Shown: positions 24,801 through 33,417 of the stretch, in pieces
How the letters are laid out: each line of letters starts with the position of its first letter
Position numbering within the stretch: position 1 is the first letter of the stretch
Source of the DNA: JANMDU01 sp031418715
Lineage (GTDB): Bacteria > Pseudomonadota > Gammaproteobacteria > Burkholderiales > Burkholderiaceae_C
Assembly: GCA_031418715.1 (NCBI GenBank)
Contig: JANOJL010000031.1
Coordinates: 1 to 64,000, forward strand
Reading direction: 5' to 3'
Length of the DNA: 64,000 nucleotides
The notes under the pieces: model-generated
Told to the model about the DNA's origin: nothing
The model's input: only the letters and a program-made list of their open reading frames with translations
The model's database searches: none
Program-made: the position numbers and the translations under genes

Positions 24801-26272
24801 TGATTTCACGTGAACCCACCCTCGAACGCTTAAGCACTGCTCAAGCCCTGCTGTTAACCCCTTTTGGCTTGAACGAGACCCATCTCTTCAAAGCGCTCGA
24901 TGTGATCAAGGCACATCGGGTCGATGAAGCCGACTTGTATTTTCAATACACCCGCTCTGAAGGCTGGAGCTTGGAAGAGGGTATTGTGAAAACCGGCTCG
25001 TTTTCGATTGACCAAGGTGTGGGCGTGCGCGCAGTGAGCGGCGAGAAAACAGCGTTTGCTTACTCAGATGATATTTCTTGGGCTTCGCTCTTGGATGCCG
25101 CTGAAACTGTGCGGTCGATTGGGGCTGCTGGCGGCAATAAGTCTGGGAAAAATGCGACAAAGAAGATAGCGGCTGCTAGAAAACTATACAGCGGTGTAGA
25201 CCCGATTTCCACGCTAGATAGCACCAACAAAGTCGCCCTCCTGGAGAAGGTTGAAAAGCTCGCCCGCTCTAAAGACAAACGCATTGTGCAAGTGATGGCG
25301 GGGCTGGCCAGTGAATACGATGTGGTGCTGATCGCGCGGGCGGATGGCACGCTGGCAGCGGATGTGCGGCCACTCGTTCGTTTGTCTGTCACCGTGATCG
25401 CTGAGCAAAAAATCAAAGGCGAGATGAAGCGCGAAATGGGCTCGGGCGGTGGCGGCGGGCGCTTTGGTTTGGCTTATTTCGACGATGCACACATTGAAGA
25501 ATATGTCAGCAGCGCCGTGCATGCTGCGCTCACCAATTTGGATTCCCGACCTGCGCCTGCAGGTGAGATGACGGTGGTTCTCGGCCCCGGTTGGCCGGGT
25601 GTGTTGTTGCATGAAGCCGTCGGCCATGGTTTGGAAGGCGATTTCAACCGCAAAGGATCGAGCGCCTTTGCTGGGATGATCGGCAAGCGCGTGGCTGCCA
25701 AAGGCGTGACGGTGCTCGATGACGGCACGATCAATGATCGCCGTGGCTCGCTCAATGTGGACGACGAAGGCAATGCCACGCAGAAAAACGTGCTGATTGA
25801 AGACGGTATTCTGAAGGGTTACATCCAAGACAGCATGAATGCTCGCCTGATGGGCGTGAAGCCGACGGGCAATGGTCGCCGCGAGAGCTATGCCGCTGTG
25901 CCGATGCCGCGCATGACCAACACTTACATGTTGAATGGCGACAAAACAGCCGAAGAAATCGTCGCCAGTATCAAGCGCGGCCTGTATGCCACCAATTTCG
26001 GCGGCGGTCAGGTGGACATCACTTCCGGCAAATTCGTCTTCTCTGCCAGCGAAGCCTATTGGGTGGAAAACGGCAAGATTCAATATCCGGTGAAGGGCGC
26101 AACCATTGTGGGCTCAGGACCAGAATCGCTCAAAAAAGTCACCATGATCGGCAACGACATGGCACTGGATTCAGGCGTGGGCGTGTGCGGCAAAGAAGGC
26201 CAAAGTGTGCCGGTGGGCGTCGGCCAGCCGACGTTGCGAATTGAAGGCTTGACCGTCGGCGGTACGGCTTGA
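24801..26272 (+). CDS. tldD: Metalloprotease TldD
   Basis: A 490-residue member of the TldD/PmbA family. The start MISREPTLERLSTAQALLLTPFGL matches the family start in Burkholderiales; an earlier GTG at 24716 overlaps the previous gene and is rejected. DLYFQYTRSEGWSLEEGIVKTGSF, the zinc motif HEAVGHGLEGDFNRKG (HExxxH), and the closing GKEGQSVPVGVGQPTLRIEGLTVGG are present. TldD with its partner TldE degrades unfolded peptides and matures some modified peptides. The partner gene (pmbA/tldE) is not in the window. Confidence 0.93.
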
Positions 26273-26312
26273 ATCAAATCGTTACAGACTCTTTTCTTTA
26301 AGAAATATACGT

Positions 26313-26359
26313 GTATAGCCGCTATATAGTCAACATACTATGCTACTATTTTAATAGCA
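26313..26359 (-). repeat. Dispersed repeat copy 10 (reverse, degenerate)
   Basis: TATAGCCGCTATATAG then TGCTACTATTTTAATAGCA arm; the distal AGAGCC end is not recognisable. Intergenic, downstream of tldD. Confidence 0.5.
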
Positions 26360-26379
26360 AATATCGCAGCACTTGATAG

Positions 26380-26405
26380 TTTTTAACATTTTGTAATGTT
26401 AAAAA
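26380..26405. repeat. Perfect AT-rich inverted repeat
   Basis: TTTTTAACATT (26380-26390) and AATGTTAAAAA (26395-26405), an 11-bp perfect inverted repeat with a 4-base loop, about 50 bases upstream of the next gene. It could be an operator or a weak bidirectional terminator; its low G+C argues for the former. Confidence 0.55.
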
Positions 26406-26456
26406 TATGTGCGCTCTTTCTGGGCGAGATGCTGATTTTTGCCAGACAATCCGCGA

Positions 26457-27056
26457 ATGACTGGTCATTCAAAATTTCAACTCAATCCCGAAACAGGGTT
26501 GCCCGATATCCGTGATTTCGCGGAATTCGGCCAAGCGCTGCGCAGCATGTCCAACGATGGCGAGACGCATCGTTTGTCTGATGGCATGGGCGAATTGTCA
26601 GGTGCGATTGAACGCGTGGGCAAAGCACTCACGAGTCATCAGCGCGGCTCCGCTGTCGGCCCGCTCTTGGTGGACCTGCTCACCGCACTGCGCAAGCATC
26701 GCCAACTCGTTGTTGGCTTGTCTGAGACGTGGCGCATCTTGTACGAATATGCCTCTTACTTGGCTGCGCTCAACAATTTCCGTGTGCTCGTCGGTCAATG
26801 GCTGGTGGAGCGCAATATCAGTGGCGACAGTGAAGTCGTGATCGATGATTTTGAGATGATCGGTTGGCGCACTCTGGGCGAGGGTCTGATGATGATCGAC
26901 ATGCATGAGCAGGCACTCACTCAAGCCCTCTCGCAGACGCAAGACGAATCTACACTCGTTCCCATGGATGAATCTCGCTTGGCCCGCGCTAAAAACTGGT
27001 GGGGCCAACTGCGCGGCAGCGAGCATAGTGGCGATTTTGATCATTCCAAGCGCTGA
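26457..27056 (+). CDS. Hypothetical cytoplasmic protein
   Basis: A 199-residue protein that I do not recognise. It is mostly helical, with no signal peptide or membrane segment. Features include SDGMGELSGAIERVGKALTSHQRGSAVGPLLVDLLTALRKHRQLV and a C-terminal basic stretch ending GDFDHSKR. ATG 26457 is chosen over an upstream TTG (26439); neither has a good ribosome site. The upstream 11-bp inverted repeat could regulate it. A hairpin closes the gene. Confidence 0.55.
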   Translation: MTGHSKFQLNPETGLPDIRDFAEFGQALRSMSNDGETHRLSDGMGELSGAIERVGKALTSHQRGSAVGPLLVDLLTALRKHRQLVVGLSETWRILYEYASYLAALNNFRVLVGQWLVERNISGDSEVVIDDFEMIGWRTLGEGLMMIDMHEQALTQALSQTQDESTLVPMDESRLARAKNWWGQLRGSEHSGDFDHSKR

Positions 27057-27060
27057 GCAG

Positions 27061-27079
27061 CAGCGCCAAACTGGCGCTG
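27061..27079 (+). terminator. Hairpin after the hypothetical gene
   Basis: Perfect 8-bp stem CAGCGCCA and TGGCGCTG with a 3-base loop. No T run follows, so termination may be inefficient or Rho-assisted. Confidence 0.5.
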
Positions 27080-27105
27080 CAATATTCCGTGCTAACATAA
27101 CAGCC

Positions 27106-27171
27106 ATGCAAAATTTCTTTTACTTCTATTTTTGGTTCTCAGTCCCCGGCGGACGAGAGGCAAATGCATAG
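27106..27171 (+). CDS. Aromatic leader peptide for DAHP synthase attenuation
   Basis: A 21-codon reading frame, ATG at 27106 to TAG at 27169-27171. Codons 4-11 encode FFYFYFWF: eight consecutive aromatic residues (five Phe, two Tyr, one Trp). This is the hallmark of a leader peptide whose translation stalls when charged aromatic tRNAs are scarce, like E. coli PheL. It lies just ahead of a perfect antiterminator/terminator arrangement and the DAHP synthase gene, so it very probably senses phenylalanine and tyrosine supply. Confidence 0.8.
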   Translation: MQNFFYFYFWFSVPGGREANA

Positions 27172-27227
27172 GTAACACCTGCACCCCTCATCAAACCGCC
27201 GGGCTACTAAGCCGAGGCGGTTTTTTT
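27145..27227 (+). promoter_or_regulatory. Transcription attenuator (antiterminator and terminator)
   Basis: The terminator is AAACCGCC (27193-27200) pairing with GGCGGTTT (27216-27223), followed by a seven-T run (27221-27227). The competing antiterminator pairs CCCGGCGG (27145-27152, inside the leader peptide just after the aromatic codons) perfectly with CCGCCGGG (27196-27203), which overlaps the 5' arm of the terminator. A ribosome stalled on the aromatic codons would leave the first arm free, prevent termination and allow expression of DAHP synthase. Confidence 0.85.
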
Positions 27228-27266
27228 ATGTCTTTTCTAGTTTCACTTTTCCCCAAGGAGCACAAC

Positions 27267-28391
27267 ATGTCCAACACCCAGGCCCAAGACGCATGGTATC
27301 CACCTGGCAGCCAACCCCAAGACCGCACCAGCCAGACCGACGACGCCCGCATCAAGGACATCACCGTGCTTCCCCCTCCCGAACACCTCATCCGCTTCTT
27401 CCCGATTCGCGGCACGCCCACCGAATCCTTGATCGAAAGCACCCGTAATAACATTCACAACATTATGGCTGGCAAGGACGACCGCCTGCTGGTCGTGATC
27501 GGCCCTTGTTCAATCCACGATCCGGCTGCGGCGATTGATTACGCCCGCCGCTTGAAGGATGTGCGCACGAAATACGCTGACACTTTGGAAATAGTGATGC
27601 GTGTGTACTTTGAAAAACCGCGCACGACCGTCGGCTGGAAAGGCCTGATCAACGATCCTTACCTTGACGAGAGTTACCGCATCGACGAAGGCCTGCGCAT
27701 CGCTCGCCAATTGCTGATCGAGATCAACCGCCTTGGCTTGCCCGCTGGCAGCGAATTCTTGGACGTGATTTCGCCGCAATACATTGGCGATTTGATCGCT
27801 TGGGGCGCGATTGGTGCACGTACCACAGAGAGCCAGGTGCATCGCGAGTTGGCCAGCGGCCTCTCAGCCCCGATTGGCTTCAAAAACGGCACCGATGGCA
27901 ACATCAAAATCGCCACCGACGCGATTCAAGCTGCTGCCAACGGCCACCACTTTTTGTCCGTCCATAAAAACGGCCAAGTAGCCATCGTGCAAACCAATGG
28001 CAACAAGGACTGCCACGTGATTTTGCGTGGCGGCAAAACGCCCAATTACGATGCCGCCAATGTGGCCGCTGCTTGCAAAGATTTGGCCGCTGCCAAATTG
28101 CCGCAAACCTTGATGGTCGATTGCAGCCATGCCAATTCTTCCAAAAAACATGAGAAGCAGCTTGAGGTGGCGCAAGATATTGCGCAGCAAATGCAAGAGG
28201 GCAGCCGCAGTATTTTTGGCGTGATGATTGAAAGCCATTTGAAAGCGGGCAACCAAAAGTTCACTCCCGGGCAAGACGATATGAGGAAGCTCGAATACGG
28301 CATGAGCATCACCGATGCCTGCCTGGGCTGGGACGACTCCATGCAGGCGCTGCAAGTGCTTTCGGATGCCGTGAAAGTGCGTCGCGGGTGA
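27267..28391 (+). CDS. aroG: 3-deoxy-7-phosphoheptulonate (DAHP) synthase, type I
   Basis: A 374-residue enzyme that condenses phosphoenolpyruvate and erythrose 4-phosphate as the first step of the shikimate pathway. Typical segments are present: LVVIGPCSIHDPAAAIDYA, MRVYFEKPRTTVGWKGLINDP, GARTTESQVHRELASG, PIGFKNGTDGN, DCSHANSSKKHEKQ and the C-terminal GMSITDACLGWDDS. ATG 27267 is preferred because AAGGAG lies 7 bases upstream; the in-frame ATG at 27228 directly abuts the terminator T run. Which amino acid inhibits the enzyme allosterically cannot be read, but the upstream leader implies control by aromatic amino acids. Confidence 0.93.
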   Translation: MSNTQAQDAWYPPGSQPQDRTSQTDDARIKDITVLPPPEHLIRFFPIRGTPTESLIESTRNNIHNIMAGKDDRLLVVIGPCSIHDPAAAIDYARRLKDVRTKYADTLEIVMRVYFEKPRTTVGWKGLINDPYLDESYRIDEGLRIARQLLIEINRLGLPAGSEFLDVISPQYIGDLIAWGAIGARTTESQVHRELASGLSAPIGFKNGTDGNIKIATDAIQAAANGHHFLSVHKNGQVAIVQTNGNKDCHVILRGGKTPNYDAANVAAACKDLAAAKLPQTLMVDCSHANSSKKHEKQLEVAQDIAQQMQEGSRSIFGVMIESHLKAGNQKFTPGQDDMRKLEYGMSITDACLGWDDSMQALQVLSDAVKVRRG

Positions 28392-28473
28392 GGGTAATTC
28401 CGCACGATTTCCAAGTGCAGCCCCTAGAAACTCTTTGCGCGCAGGCTTACGATACCAACTGAGGAGAAATAAA

Positions 28474-30072
28474 ATGTTTGACTACGTGATTGTGGGCGCA
28501 GGCTCGGCTGGTTGTGTGTTGGCTTCACGCCTGACGGAAGATCCAGCGGTGAAAGTGGCTTTGTTGGAGGCGGGTTCTGCCGATAGCTCGGTATTGATCC
28601 ATTGTCCGGTAGGCTTGGCGGTAATGGCGCAAACCAAGATCGCCAACTGGGCCTATGACACGGTGCCGCAAAAAGGCCTTAATGGCCGAAAAGGCTACCA
28701 GCCGCGTGGCAAGGTGTTGGGCGGCTCCAGCTCGATCAACGCCATGATCTACATCCGTGGTCAGAAGGAAGACTACGACGATTGGGCGGCAGAGGGCAAC
28801 AGCGGCTGGGGCTGGAATGACGTGCTGCCGTATTTCAAACGCTCCGAGAATAACGAGCGCGGAGCCGATGATTTTCACGGCACGGGTGGCCCATTGAATG
28901 TGAAAGACCTCACATCGCCGAATCGCTTCAGCGCCATCTTTGCAGAAGCGGGTCGCCAAGCTGGTTATCCAGTCAACCCCGATTTCAACGGCGCTAGCCA
29001 AGAGGGTGTGGGCGTGTACCAAGTGACCCACAAAAACGGTGAACGTTGGAGCGCTGCCAAAGGCTACCTGACGCCGCATTTGAATCGCCCAAATTTAACG
29101 GTGATCACTGGGGCGCATGCGACGAAAGTGCTGTTTGAAGGCAAACGCGCTGTGGGCGTGGAATACAGCCAAGGCGGCCAAATCAAAACGGTGAAAACTG
29201 TGGGCGAAGTGATCTTAAGCGGCGGTGCATTTGCCTCGCCTCAGCTGCTCATGCTCTCAGGCGTGGGCGCGGCTGCGCACCTGCAAGAGCGCGGCATCCC
29301 GGTGCTGCACGATCTGCCCGGCGTTGGCCAGCATTTGCACGACCATATGGATGCTGTGCAGGTGTACAACGCACCCAAACTCACCGATCTTTTTGGCCTG
29401 TCGTTCCAAGGCATGATCAATGCGGTGAAGGGTATTTTCGAATGGCGCAAGGCGCGCACCGGCATGCTGACTTCCAATATTGCAGAGGCAGGCGGCTTCA
29501 TCAAAAGCTCACCCGATGAAGCGAGGCCCGATCTGCAATTTCACTTCGTGCTCGGCAAACTCATCAACCACGGCCGCACGCCTACTTGGGGTCATGGTTA
29601 CTCATGCCACGTTTGCGTCCTGCGCCCTAAAAGCCGAGGCAGCTTGAAACTCGCCAGCAGCGATCCTTTTGCCGCGCCTTTGATTGATCCGGCTTTCATG
29701 CAAGATCCAGATGACGTGCAGCGCATGGTCAAAGCCTTCAAAATCATGCGCGGTGTGATGAACCAACCCGCGCTGGCAGGCTTTTCTGGCAAAGAGCTGC
29801 CACTTTCGGGCACATCGCAAACCGATGCGCAAATCGAGCAGTTCATTCGCAACAACGGCGACACGATCTATCACCCCGTGGGCACTTGCCGCATGGGCCA
29901 AGGCCCGTTCGATGTCGTCGATGCCCGTTTGCGCGTGCACGGCCTGCAAGGTCTGCGCGTGGTTGACGCCTCCATCATGCCGCAGCTGGTGAGCGGCAAC
30001 ACCAATGGCCCCACCATCATGATTGGCGAAAAAGCCGCAGACATGATTCGTGAGGATGCAATAGCGGTATGA
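28474..30072 (+). CDS. GMC family FAD oxidoreductase (choline dehydrogenase-like)
   Basis: A 532-residue flavoenzyme, start chosen by GAGGAG 8 bases upstream. DYVIVGAGSAGCVLASRL is the FAD-binding Rossmann motif; GGSSSINAMIYIRG and the GMC signature GGAFASPQLLMLSGVG follow, and the active-site region HPVGTCRMG plus VVDASIMPQLVSGNTNGPTIMIGEKAADMI close the protein. Members oxidise alcohols or choline to aldehydes. Nothing nearby (no betB, no betaine transport) fixes the substrate, so a general alcohol dehydrogenase is as likely as choline dehydrogenase. Confidence 0.9.
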   Translation: MFDYVIVGAGSAGCVLASRLTEDPAVKVALLEAGSADSSVLIHCPVGLAVMAQTKIANWAYDTVPQKGLNGRKGYQPRGKVLGGSSSINAMIYIRGQKEDYDDWAAEGNSGWGWNDVLPYFKRSENNERGADDFHGTGGPLNVKDLTSPNRFSAIFAEAGRQAGYPVNPDFNGASQEGVGVYQVTHKNGERWSAAKGYLTPHLNRPNLTVITGAHATKVLFEGKRAVGVEYSQGGQIKTVKTVGEVILSGGAFASPQLLMLSGVGAAAHLQERGIPVLHDLPGVGQHLHDHMDAVQVYNAPKLTDLFGLSFQGMINAVKGIFEWRKARTGMLTSNIAEAGGFIKSSPDEARPDLQFHFVLGKLINHGRTPTWGHGYSCHVCVLRPKSRGSLKLASSDPFAAPLIDPAFMQDPDDVQRMVKAFKIMRGVMNQPALAGFSGKELPLSGTSQTDAQIEQFIRNNGDTIYHPVGTCRMGQGPFDVVDARLRVHGLQGLRVVDASIMPQLVSGNTNGPTIMIGEKAADMIREDAIAV

Positions 30073-30090
30073 GCGCTACTTTGAAGCTGA

Positions 30091-30155
30091 CTTTTTAAGC
30101 CAAATCGGCTTCTAGCCGTTATAGAACATGCGCAGAGTGCTATTTAATGGATAGT
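30091..30155 (-). repeat. Dispersed repeat copy 11 (reverse, intergenic)
   Basis: CTTTTTAAGCCAAATCGGCT, TAGCCGTTATAGAA, TGCGCAGAGTGCTATTTAAT: nearly the full consensus. It lies between two convergent genes, so it could act as a transcript end. Confidence 0.9.
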
Positions 30156-30222
30156 GATTGTGCGCTGTACGTTACATGCGACCTTTTGTACCAGCGGCCT
30201 ATCTCCGAGACCATTGACCGCT

Positions 30223-30846
30223 TCAAAAAGCTCGTGTTGGCAAAGGAAAAGGCAGCATGCCTGCATGCCAGGCGGCGAAGCCGCAAATATTGAGCGCAAC
30301 GGTTAACCAGAAAATGATCACAAAGCTCTCTTTACTCGTCTTGTGCCGTAAGAGTTGTTGCGCCAGCAAAGCGCCAGGCCAGCCGCCTGCAAGTGACAAA
30401 AGATGCAGTGTATTTTCAGACGTGCGCCAACGCCTAGAGACGGCCGCACTCTTGTCAAATGTATAAATAAAAAATGTGAAGATGCTCAAGCTAATGTAGG
30501 CAAGCAGCACCAAAGGTACAAATCCGTACCGCCAAACTACAAATGCATAGATGGCCGCAAAGAATGGAATGGCTGCGCTGCGCAAAAGAGTCCATTCGGC
30601 AGGTGACTCGATATGCGTCTTCTTGCGAGCCGAGCCGCGCAAAGGAAATTCCACAAAGCGTGCTCTTTTTTTACCGTTGTCACCCGTCACAACTTCAAAG
30701 CTCAAGGGTTGACCCACAGATGGACGGCCGGTACCCAAAGGAAAGGCTTTGATGTGAACAAAAATCTCTTGCCCACCCAGCGTCGGCTCAATAAAGCCAA
30801 AACCGCGATCATCGTGCCAAGTTTTCAATTTCCCTGTCAATCGCAT
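30223..30846 (-). CDS. Cold-shock domain / DUF1294 membrane protein
   Basis: A 207-residue fusion. Residues 1-65 are a cold-shock (OB) domain with the RNA-binding motifs GFGFIEP (RNP1) and IFVHI (RNP2). After a short linker come two or three membrane segments and the DUF1294 signature YTFDKSAAVSRRWRTSENTLHLLSLAGGWPGALLAQQ. The fusion is known in proteobacteria; its role is not established. The start is placed at MRLTGKLKTWHDDRG because a longer frame upstream (to 31038) has no homology and no good start. Confidence 0.85.
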   Translation of the reverse strand: MRLTGKLKTWHDDRGFGFIEPTLGGQEIFVHIKAFPLGTGRPSVGQPLSFEVVTGDNGKKRARFVEFPLRGSARKKTHIESPAEWTLLRSAAIPFFAAIYAFVVWRYGFVPLVLLAYISLSIFTFFIYTFDKSAAVSRRWRTSENTLHLLSLAGGWPGALLAQQLLRHKTSKESFVIIFWLTVALNICGFAAWHAGMLPFPLPTRAF

Positions 30847-31069
30847 AGGCGGTGCTTCACTTTCAGTTCCAAAGCTGCTCGTGTATGTTGGTTTGCAGGC
30901 TTCACGGAGCGAAGGGGTAAATATACAAGACGGAGCGAATGCGCAGTTGAAGAATGGATCGCCAGCTACATTCGAAGTGGAGAGCGGAGGGTAACTGCGC
31001 GACGCTAGTCCGCAGGTGCAAAACTCAGAGTATGCCAACCCATCAGCAATATAAAAGCAAGCGAGTTAT

Positions 31070-31133
31070 GCTATAAATTCAATAGCATACTACGCAGAAG
31101 ATATAACGGGCAGAGCCCTAAAATGCTTAAAAA
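31070..31133 (+). repeat. Dispersed repeat copy 12 (forward, intergenic)
   Basis: CTATAAATTCAATAGC arm, TACTACGCAGAAGATATAAC, GGGCAGAGCCCTAAAATGC. It lies 10 bases downstream of the MBL lipoprotein gene, a typical terminator position. The GGGCAGAGCCC core could form a small hairpin. Confidence 0.9.
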
Positions 31134-31143
31134 ATAATTCAAC

Positions 31144-32262
31144 TCAAGGCGTAGCCTTGCGGCGCGGCAGCTTCAGTGTCTGCCCAATCGCCATCACGTC
31201 AAATGCCTCTTGGGGTAACTTTTTCTCGGCTCGGGCAACGGCCAAATCTTTGGGCGGTTGATCTAGCGATTCATCAGTCAAGTCAAATGTGCCCCAATGC
31301 ACGCCGATGCTGCGTTTGGCTTGGAGGTCGAGATGAATTTGCACGGCTTCTTCGGGGTTGACATGCTGCTCTTTCATGAACCAGCGCGGCGCATACGCGC
31401 CCACGGCGACCAGCGCCATGTCGAAGCCGCCGCCCAGCGCTGCGGTTTGGCGGGCGGCGAAGCGCTCGCGAGTGTCCAGAAAATCTTTGGAGTAGCCCGT
31501 ATCGCCGCTGAAATACAGATGGTAATCGCTGGCAAACACGGCAAAACCGCCCCAGAGTGTGGCGCGGCGGTCGCCTAGGCCGCGTGCGCTCCAGTGCTGC
31601 ACGGGCGTGAAATGCACCTCCACTTGGCCAGCAGCGGTTTGCACAGGAATGCTGTCCCACCAATCCATTTGCTGCACATTCGTGATGCCCTGCGCAGCCA
31701 TCCATTTCTTGATGCCTAGCGGCACCAAGAACAGCGGGGGGCCGCCGGCTTGCGCGTTGAGCGCTTTCACGCTGGCTGTATCCAGATGGTCGTAGTGGTT
31801 GTGGGACAACAGCACCACGTCGATGCGCGGCAGATCTTTCAAGGCGATGCCGGGCTGCTGATAGCGCTTGGGGCCAGCAAAACTCACAGGCGAAGCGCGC
31901 TCGGAAAAGACCGGATCCGTGAGGATATTCAACCCACCCATTTGCACCAACATCGTGGCATGACCGATCCAAGTGATGGCGGGTTCTTGCGCTGCACCGT
32001 TGTTAGCGCTGACAAACTTCATATCTGGGGTGACGATGGGCGTGGGCTTTTTGGGCGGTTTGGGCAGGCCTGCGCGGGCGCGCTCCCACTGCCAGCGCAG
32101 CAAATCCAAGCGGGATTTGTCGGTGGCTAGGGTGTAGTTATTTTGAAAGCCATCTGGTCGATGGTGTTTTTTAACAACGTTGTAGTCGTCGTTCACAGTG
32201 GCGCAGCCTAGGGTGGTCAAACAGGCGATCAGAATGGTCAATCGGGACGCTATTAAATTCAT
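31144..32262 (-). CDS. Metallo-beta-lactamase-fold lipoprotein (NAPE-PLD/UlaG-like hydrolase)
   Basis: A 372-residue protein with a lipoprotein signal (MNLIASRLTILIACLTTLGC). The metal-binding set ITWIGHATMLVQMGGLNILTDPV, LLSHNHYDHLD, VQHWSARG, FSGDTGYS and the late IGVHWGTFDL resembles NAPE-type phospholipase D and UlaG-like beta-lactamase-fold enzymes, which cleave phosphodiester or lactone bonds. Being anchored in an envelope membrane, it may act on lipids. The start ATG and first codons lie within dispersed repeat copy 13, with no obvious ribosome site upstream. Confidence 0.85.
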   Translation of the reverse strand: MNLIASRLTILIACLTTLGCATVNDDYNVVKKHHRPDGFQNNYTLATDKSRLDLLRWQWERARAGLPKPPKKPTPIVTPDMKFVSANNGAAQEPAITWIGHATMLVQMGGLNILTDPVFSERASPVSFAGPKRYQQPGIALKDLPRIDVVLLSHNHYDHLDTASVKALNAQAGGPPLFLVPLGIKKWMAAQGITNVQQMDWWDSIPVQTAAGQVEVHFTPVQHWSARGLGDRRATLWGGFAVFASDYHLYFSGDTGYSKDFLDTRERFAARQTAALGGGFDMALVAVGAYAPRWFMKEQHVNPEEAVQIHLDLQAKRSIGVHWGTFDLTDESLDQPPKDLAVARAEKKLPQEAFDVMAIGQTLKLPRRKATP

Positions 32263-32310
32263 AGCAAACTATGCATAATTTATAACGGCAAAGTCCTGTT
32301 TTGCCTCAAA
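32249..32310 (+). repeat. Dispersed repeat copy 13 (forward; overlaps a start codon)
   Basis: GCTATTAAATTCATAGC arm, CTATGCATAATTTATAACGG, CTGTTTTGCCTCAAA. The minus-strand MBL lipoprotein gene begins inside its left arm. Confidence 0.85.
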
Positions 32311-32319
32311 GAAACGCGT

Positions 32320-32775
32320 TCAGAGCATGCGTACAGCGATCACAGCCGCCCAGCCCAGCACGAAGTTGACAACGACCAACTTGTGAATCTGAGCCGCTTT
32401 GGAGGCAGCCAGTGGCCAATTTGCAGCCTCCACGGCGCGTTTCAAGCCCCGAAAGCCCCCAAAATAGATGTGGCCAAACAGCAAAATCATCGTGATGCCC
32501 AGCCCCGCCATCAAATGCCATCCTAGCGGAATACTGGCCATGCCCACAGCTTTTGCACCCGCGCCATACAGATGCAATCCGGTCAGCAGCAGCACCGCAA
32601 TTGCTACCAAAACAATAGCAAAGAAGCGTTTCAATATAACAGCAAGAAGCCGAATTCGTTGTTCACCAGCGAGTTGCTCGATGAGCGCAGGGCGCAGCGC
32701 AAACAGCATGAAGGTCATGCCCCCTAGCCACACGATGGCGGCGGCAAGATGAAGGAGTTTGATGAAGGTAATCAT
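32320..32775 (-). CDS. CopD-like integral membrane protein
   Basis: A 151-residue protein with four membrane helices. The N-terminus (MITFIKLLHLAAAIVWLGGMTFMLFALRP) and C-terminus (KLVVVNFVLGWAAVIAVRML) match small CopD/DUF-type membrane proteins with conserved His residues (HLAAAIVW, GWHLM, FGHIYFGG), which may bind heme or metal. Role unknown. The second helix, LLAVILKRFFAIVLVAIAVLLL, overlaps dispersed repeat copy 14. Confidence 0.7.
   Translation of the reverse strand: MITFIKLLHLAAAIVWLGGMTFMLFALRPALIEQLAGEQRIRLLAVILKRFFAIVLVAIAVLLLTGLHLYGAGAKAVGMASIPLGWHLMAGLGITMILLFGHIYFGGFRGLKRAVEAANWPLAASKAAQIHKLVVVNFVLGWAAVIAVRML
32603..32658 (+). repeat. Dispersed repeat copy 14 (forward, degenerate, in CDS)
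   Basis: GCTACCAAAACAATAGCA arm, TTTCAATATAACAGC, AGAAGCCGAATTCG. It encodes part of a membrane helix of the CopD-like protein, in the frame shared with other reverse-read copies. Confidence 0.6.
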
Positions 32776-32895
32776 GTGTGGATTGTGCCTTGAGAGGGGA
32801 TGTCAGTACGTACGTGTGGGTTTGTACGTAGATTCACACATATAATCGTGAGCTTTGCTGAATTCGCTTCATCGCGTTACAGGTTGGTTACTACT

Positions 32896-33393
32896 GTGAA
32901 AACACTGCCGCCGCCCTTGCCTGATGAAGAAATCAAAGAAGAGGTTTTTCGTCGCTATTCGCCCCAAGAGGCTGAGCAGCTCAGAAAAACCATCCCGTCA
33001 ATTTCTCCCTGGCGGGTCGTGCGATGGATGTTGATGGCAGCGGTGGTGATCGGATTGGTGAGTTTCTCTTTCTTTGATTTGCCCACAGCGCTTTCGGCAG
33101 CCTATGGCAGTTTGGTGGTCGCCCTTCCCGCAGCGGTACTCGCGCGGGGCATGACCTCCCCGCTGTCGCGCATGAGCGCAGTGTCGGGCGCCATGGCGTT
33201 CATGCTGTGGGAGATGGTCAAGATTGGTTTGAGTATCGGCATGCTGATGCTCGCGCCCAGCCTGATGGCAAGCCTGAACTGGCCTGCCTTGCTGATCGGT
33301 CTGATCTTGACGATGAAAGTGTATTTTGTGGCGGCGATCTACAAACCCAAGCCAAGCGCGGGTCAGCAGATCGAAGCCATGGCTAAGAATTGA
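32896..33393 (+). CDS. atpI: ATP synthase subunit I
   Basis: A 165-residue membrane protein at the head of the atp operon. A cytoplasmic N-terminus with Pro- and Glu-rich residues is followed by four membrane segments (MLMAAVVIGLVSFSFF, ALSAAYGSLVVALPAAVLARGM, AMAFMLWEMVKIGLSIGMLMLA, LLIGLILTMKVYFVAAIY). AtpI assists assembly of the c-ring. GTG 32896 is preferred since the family starts near here; an ATG at 32800 is an alternative that would add 32 residues. Confidence 0.8.
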   Translation: MKTLPPPLPDEEIKEEVFRRYSPQEAEQLRKTIPSISPWRVVRWMLMAAVVIGLVSFSFFDLPTALSAAYGSLVVALPAAVLARGMTSPLSRMSAVSGAMAFMLWEMVKIGLSIGMLMLAPSLMASLNWPALLIGLILTMKVYFVAAIYKPKPSAGQQIEAMAKN

Positions 33394-33417
33394 TTTGTTG
33401 AACAGAGACTCATAAAC

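Noticed and set aside
25150..25210. Possible repeat copy in tldD (ATAGCGGCTGCTAGAAAACT followed by ATACAGCGG and GACCCGATTT).
   Set aside because: The encoded YSGVDPISTLD segment is typical of TldD, and the spacing does not fit the consensus, so it is probably chance.
30847..31038. An N-terminal extension of 64 residues to the cold-shock/DUF1294 protein.
   Set aside because: It has no recognisable domain, is Cys/Ser-rich in an unlikely way, and the cold-shock domain begins exactly at the internal ATG.
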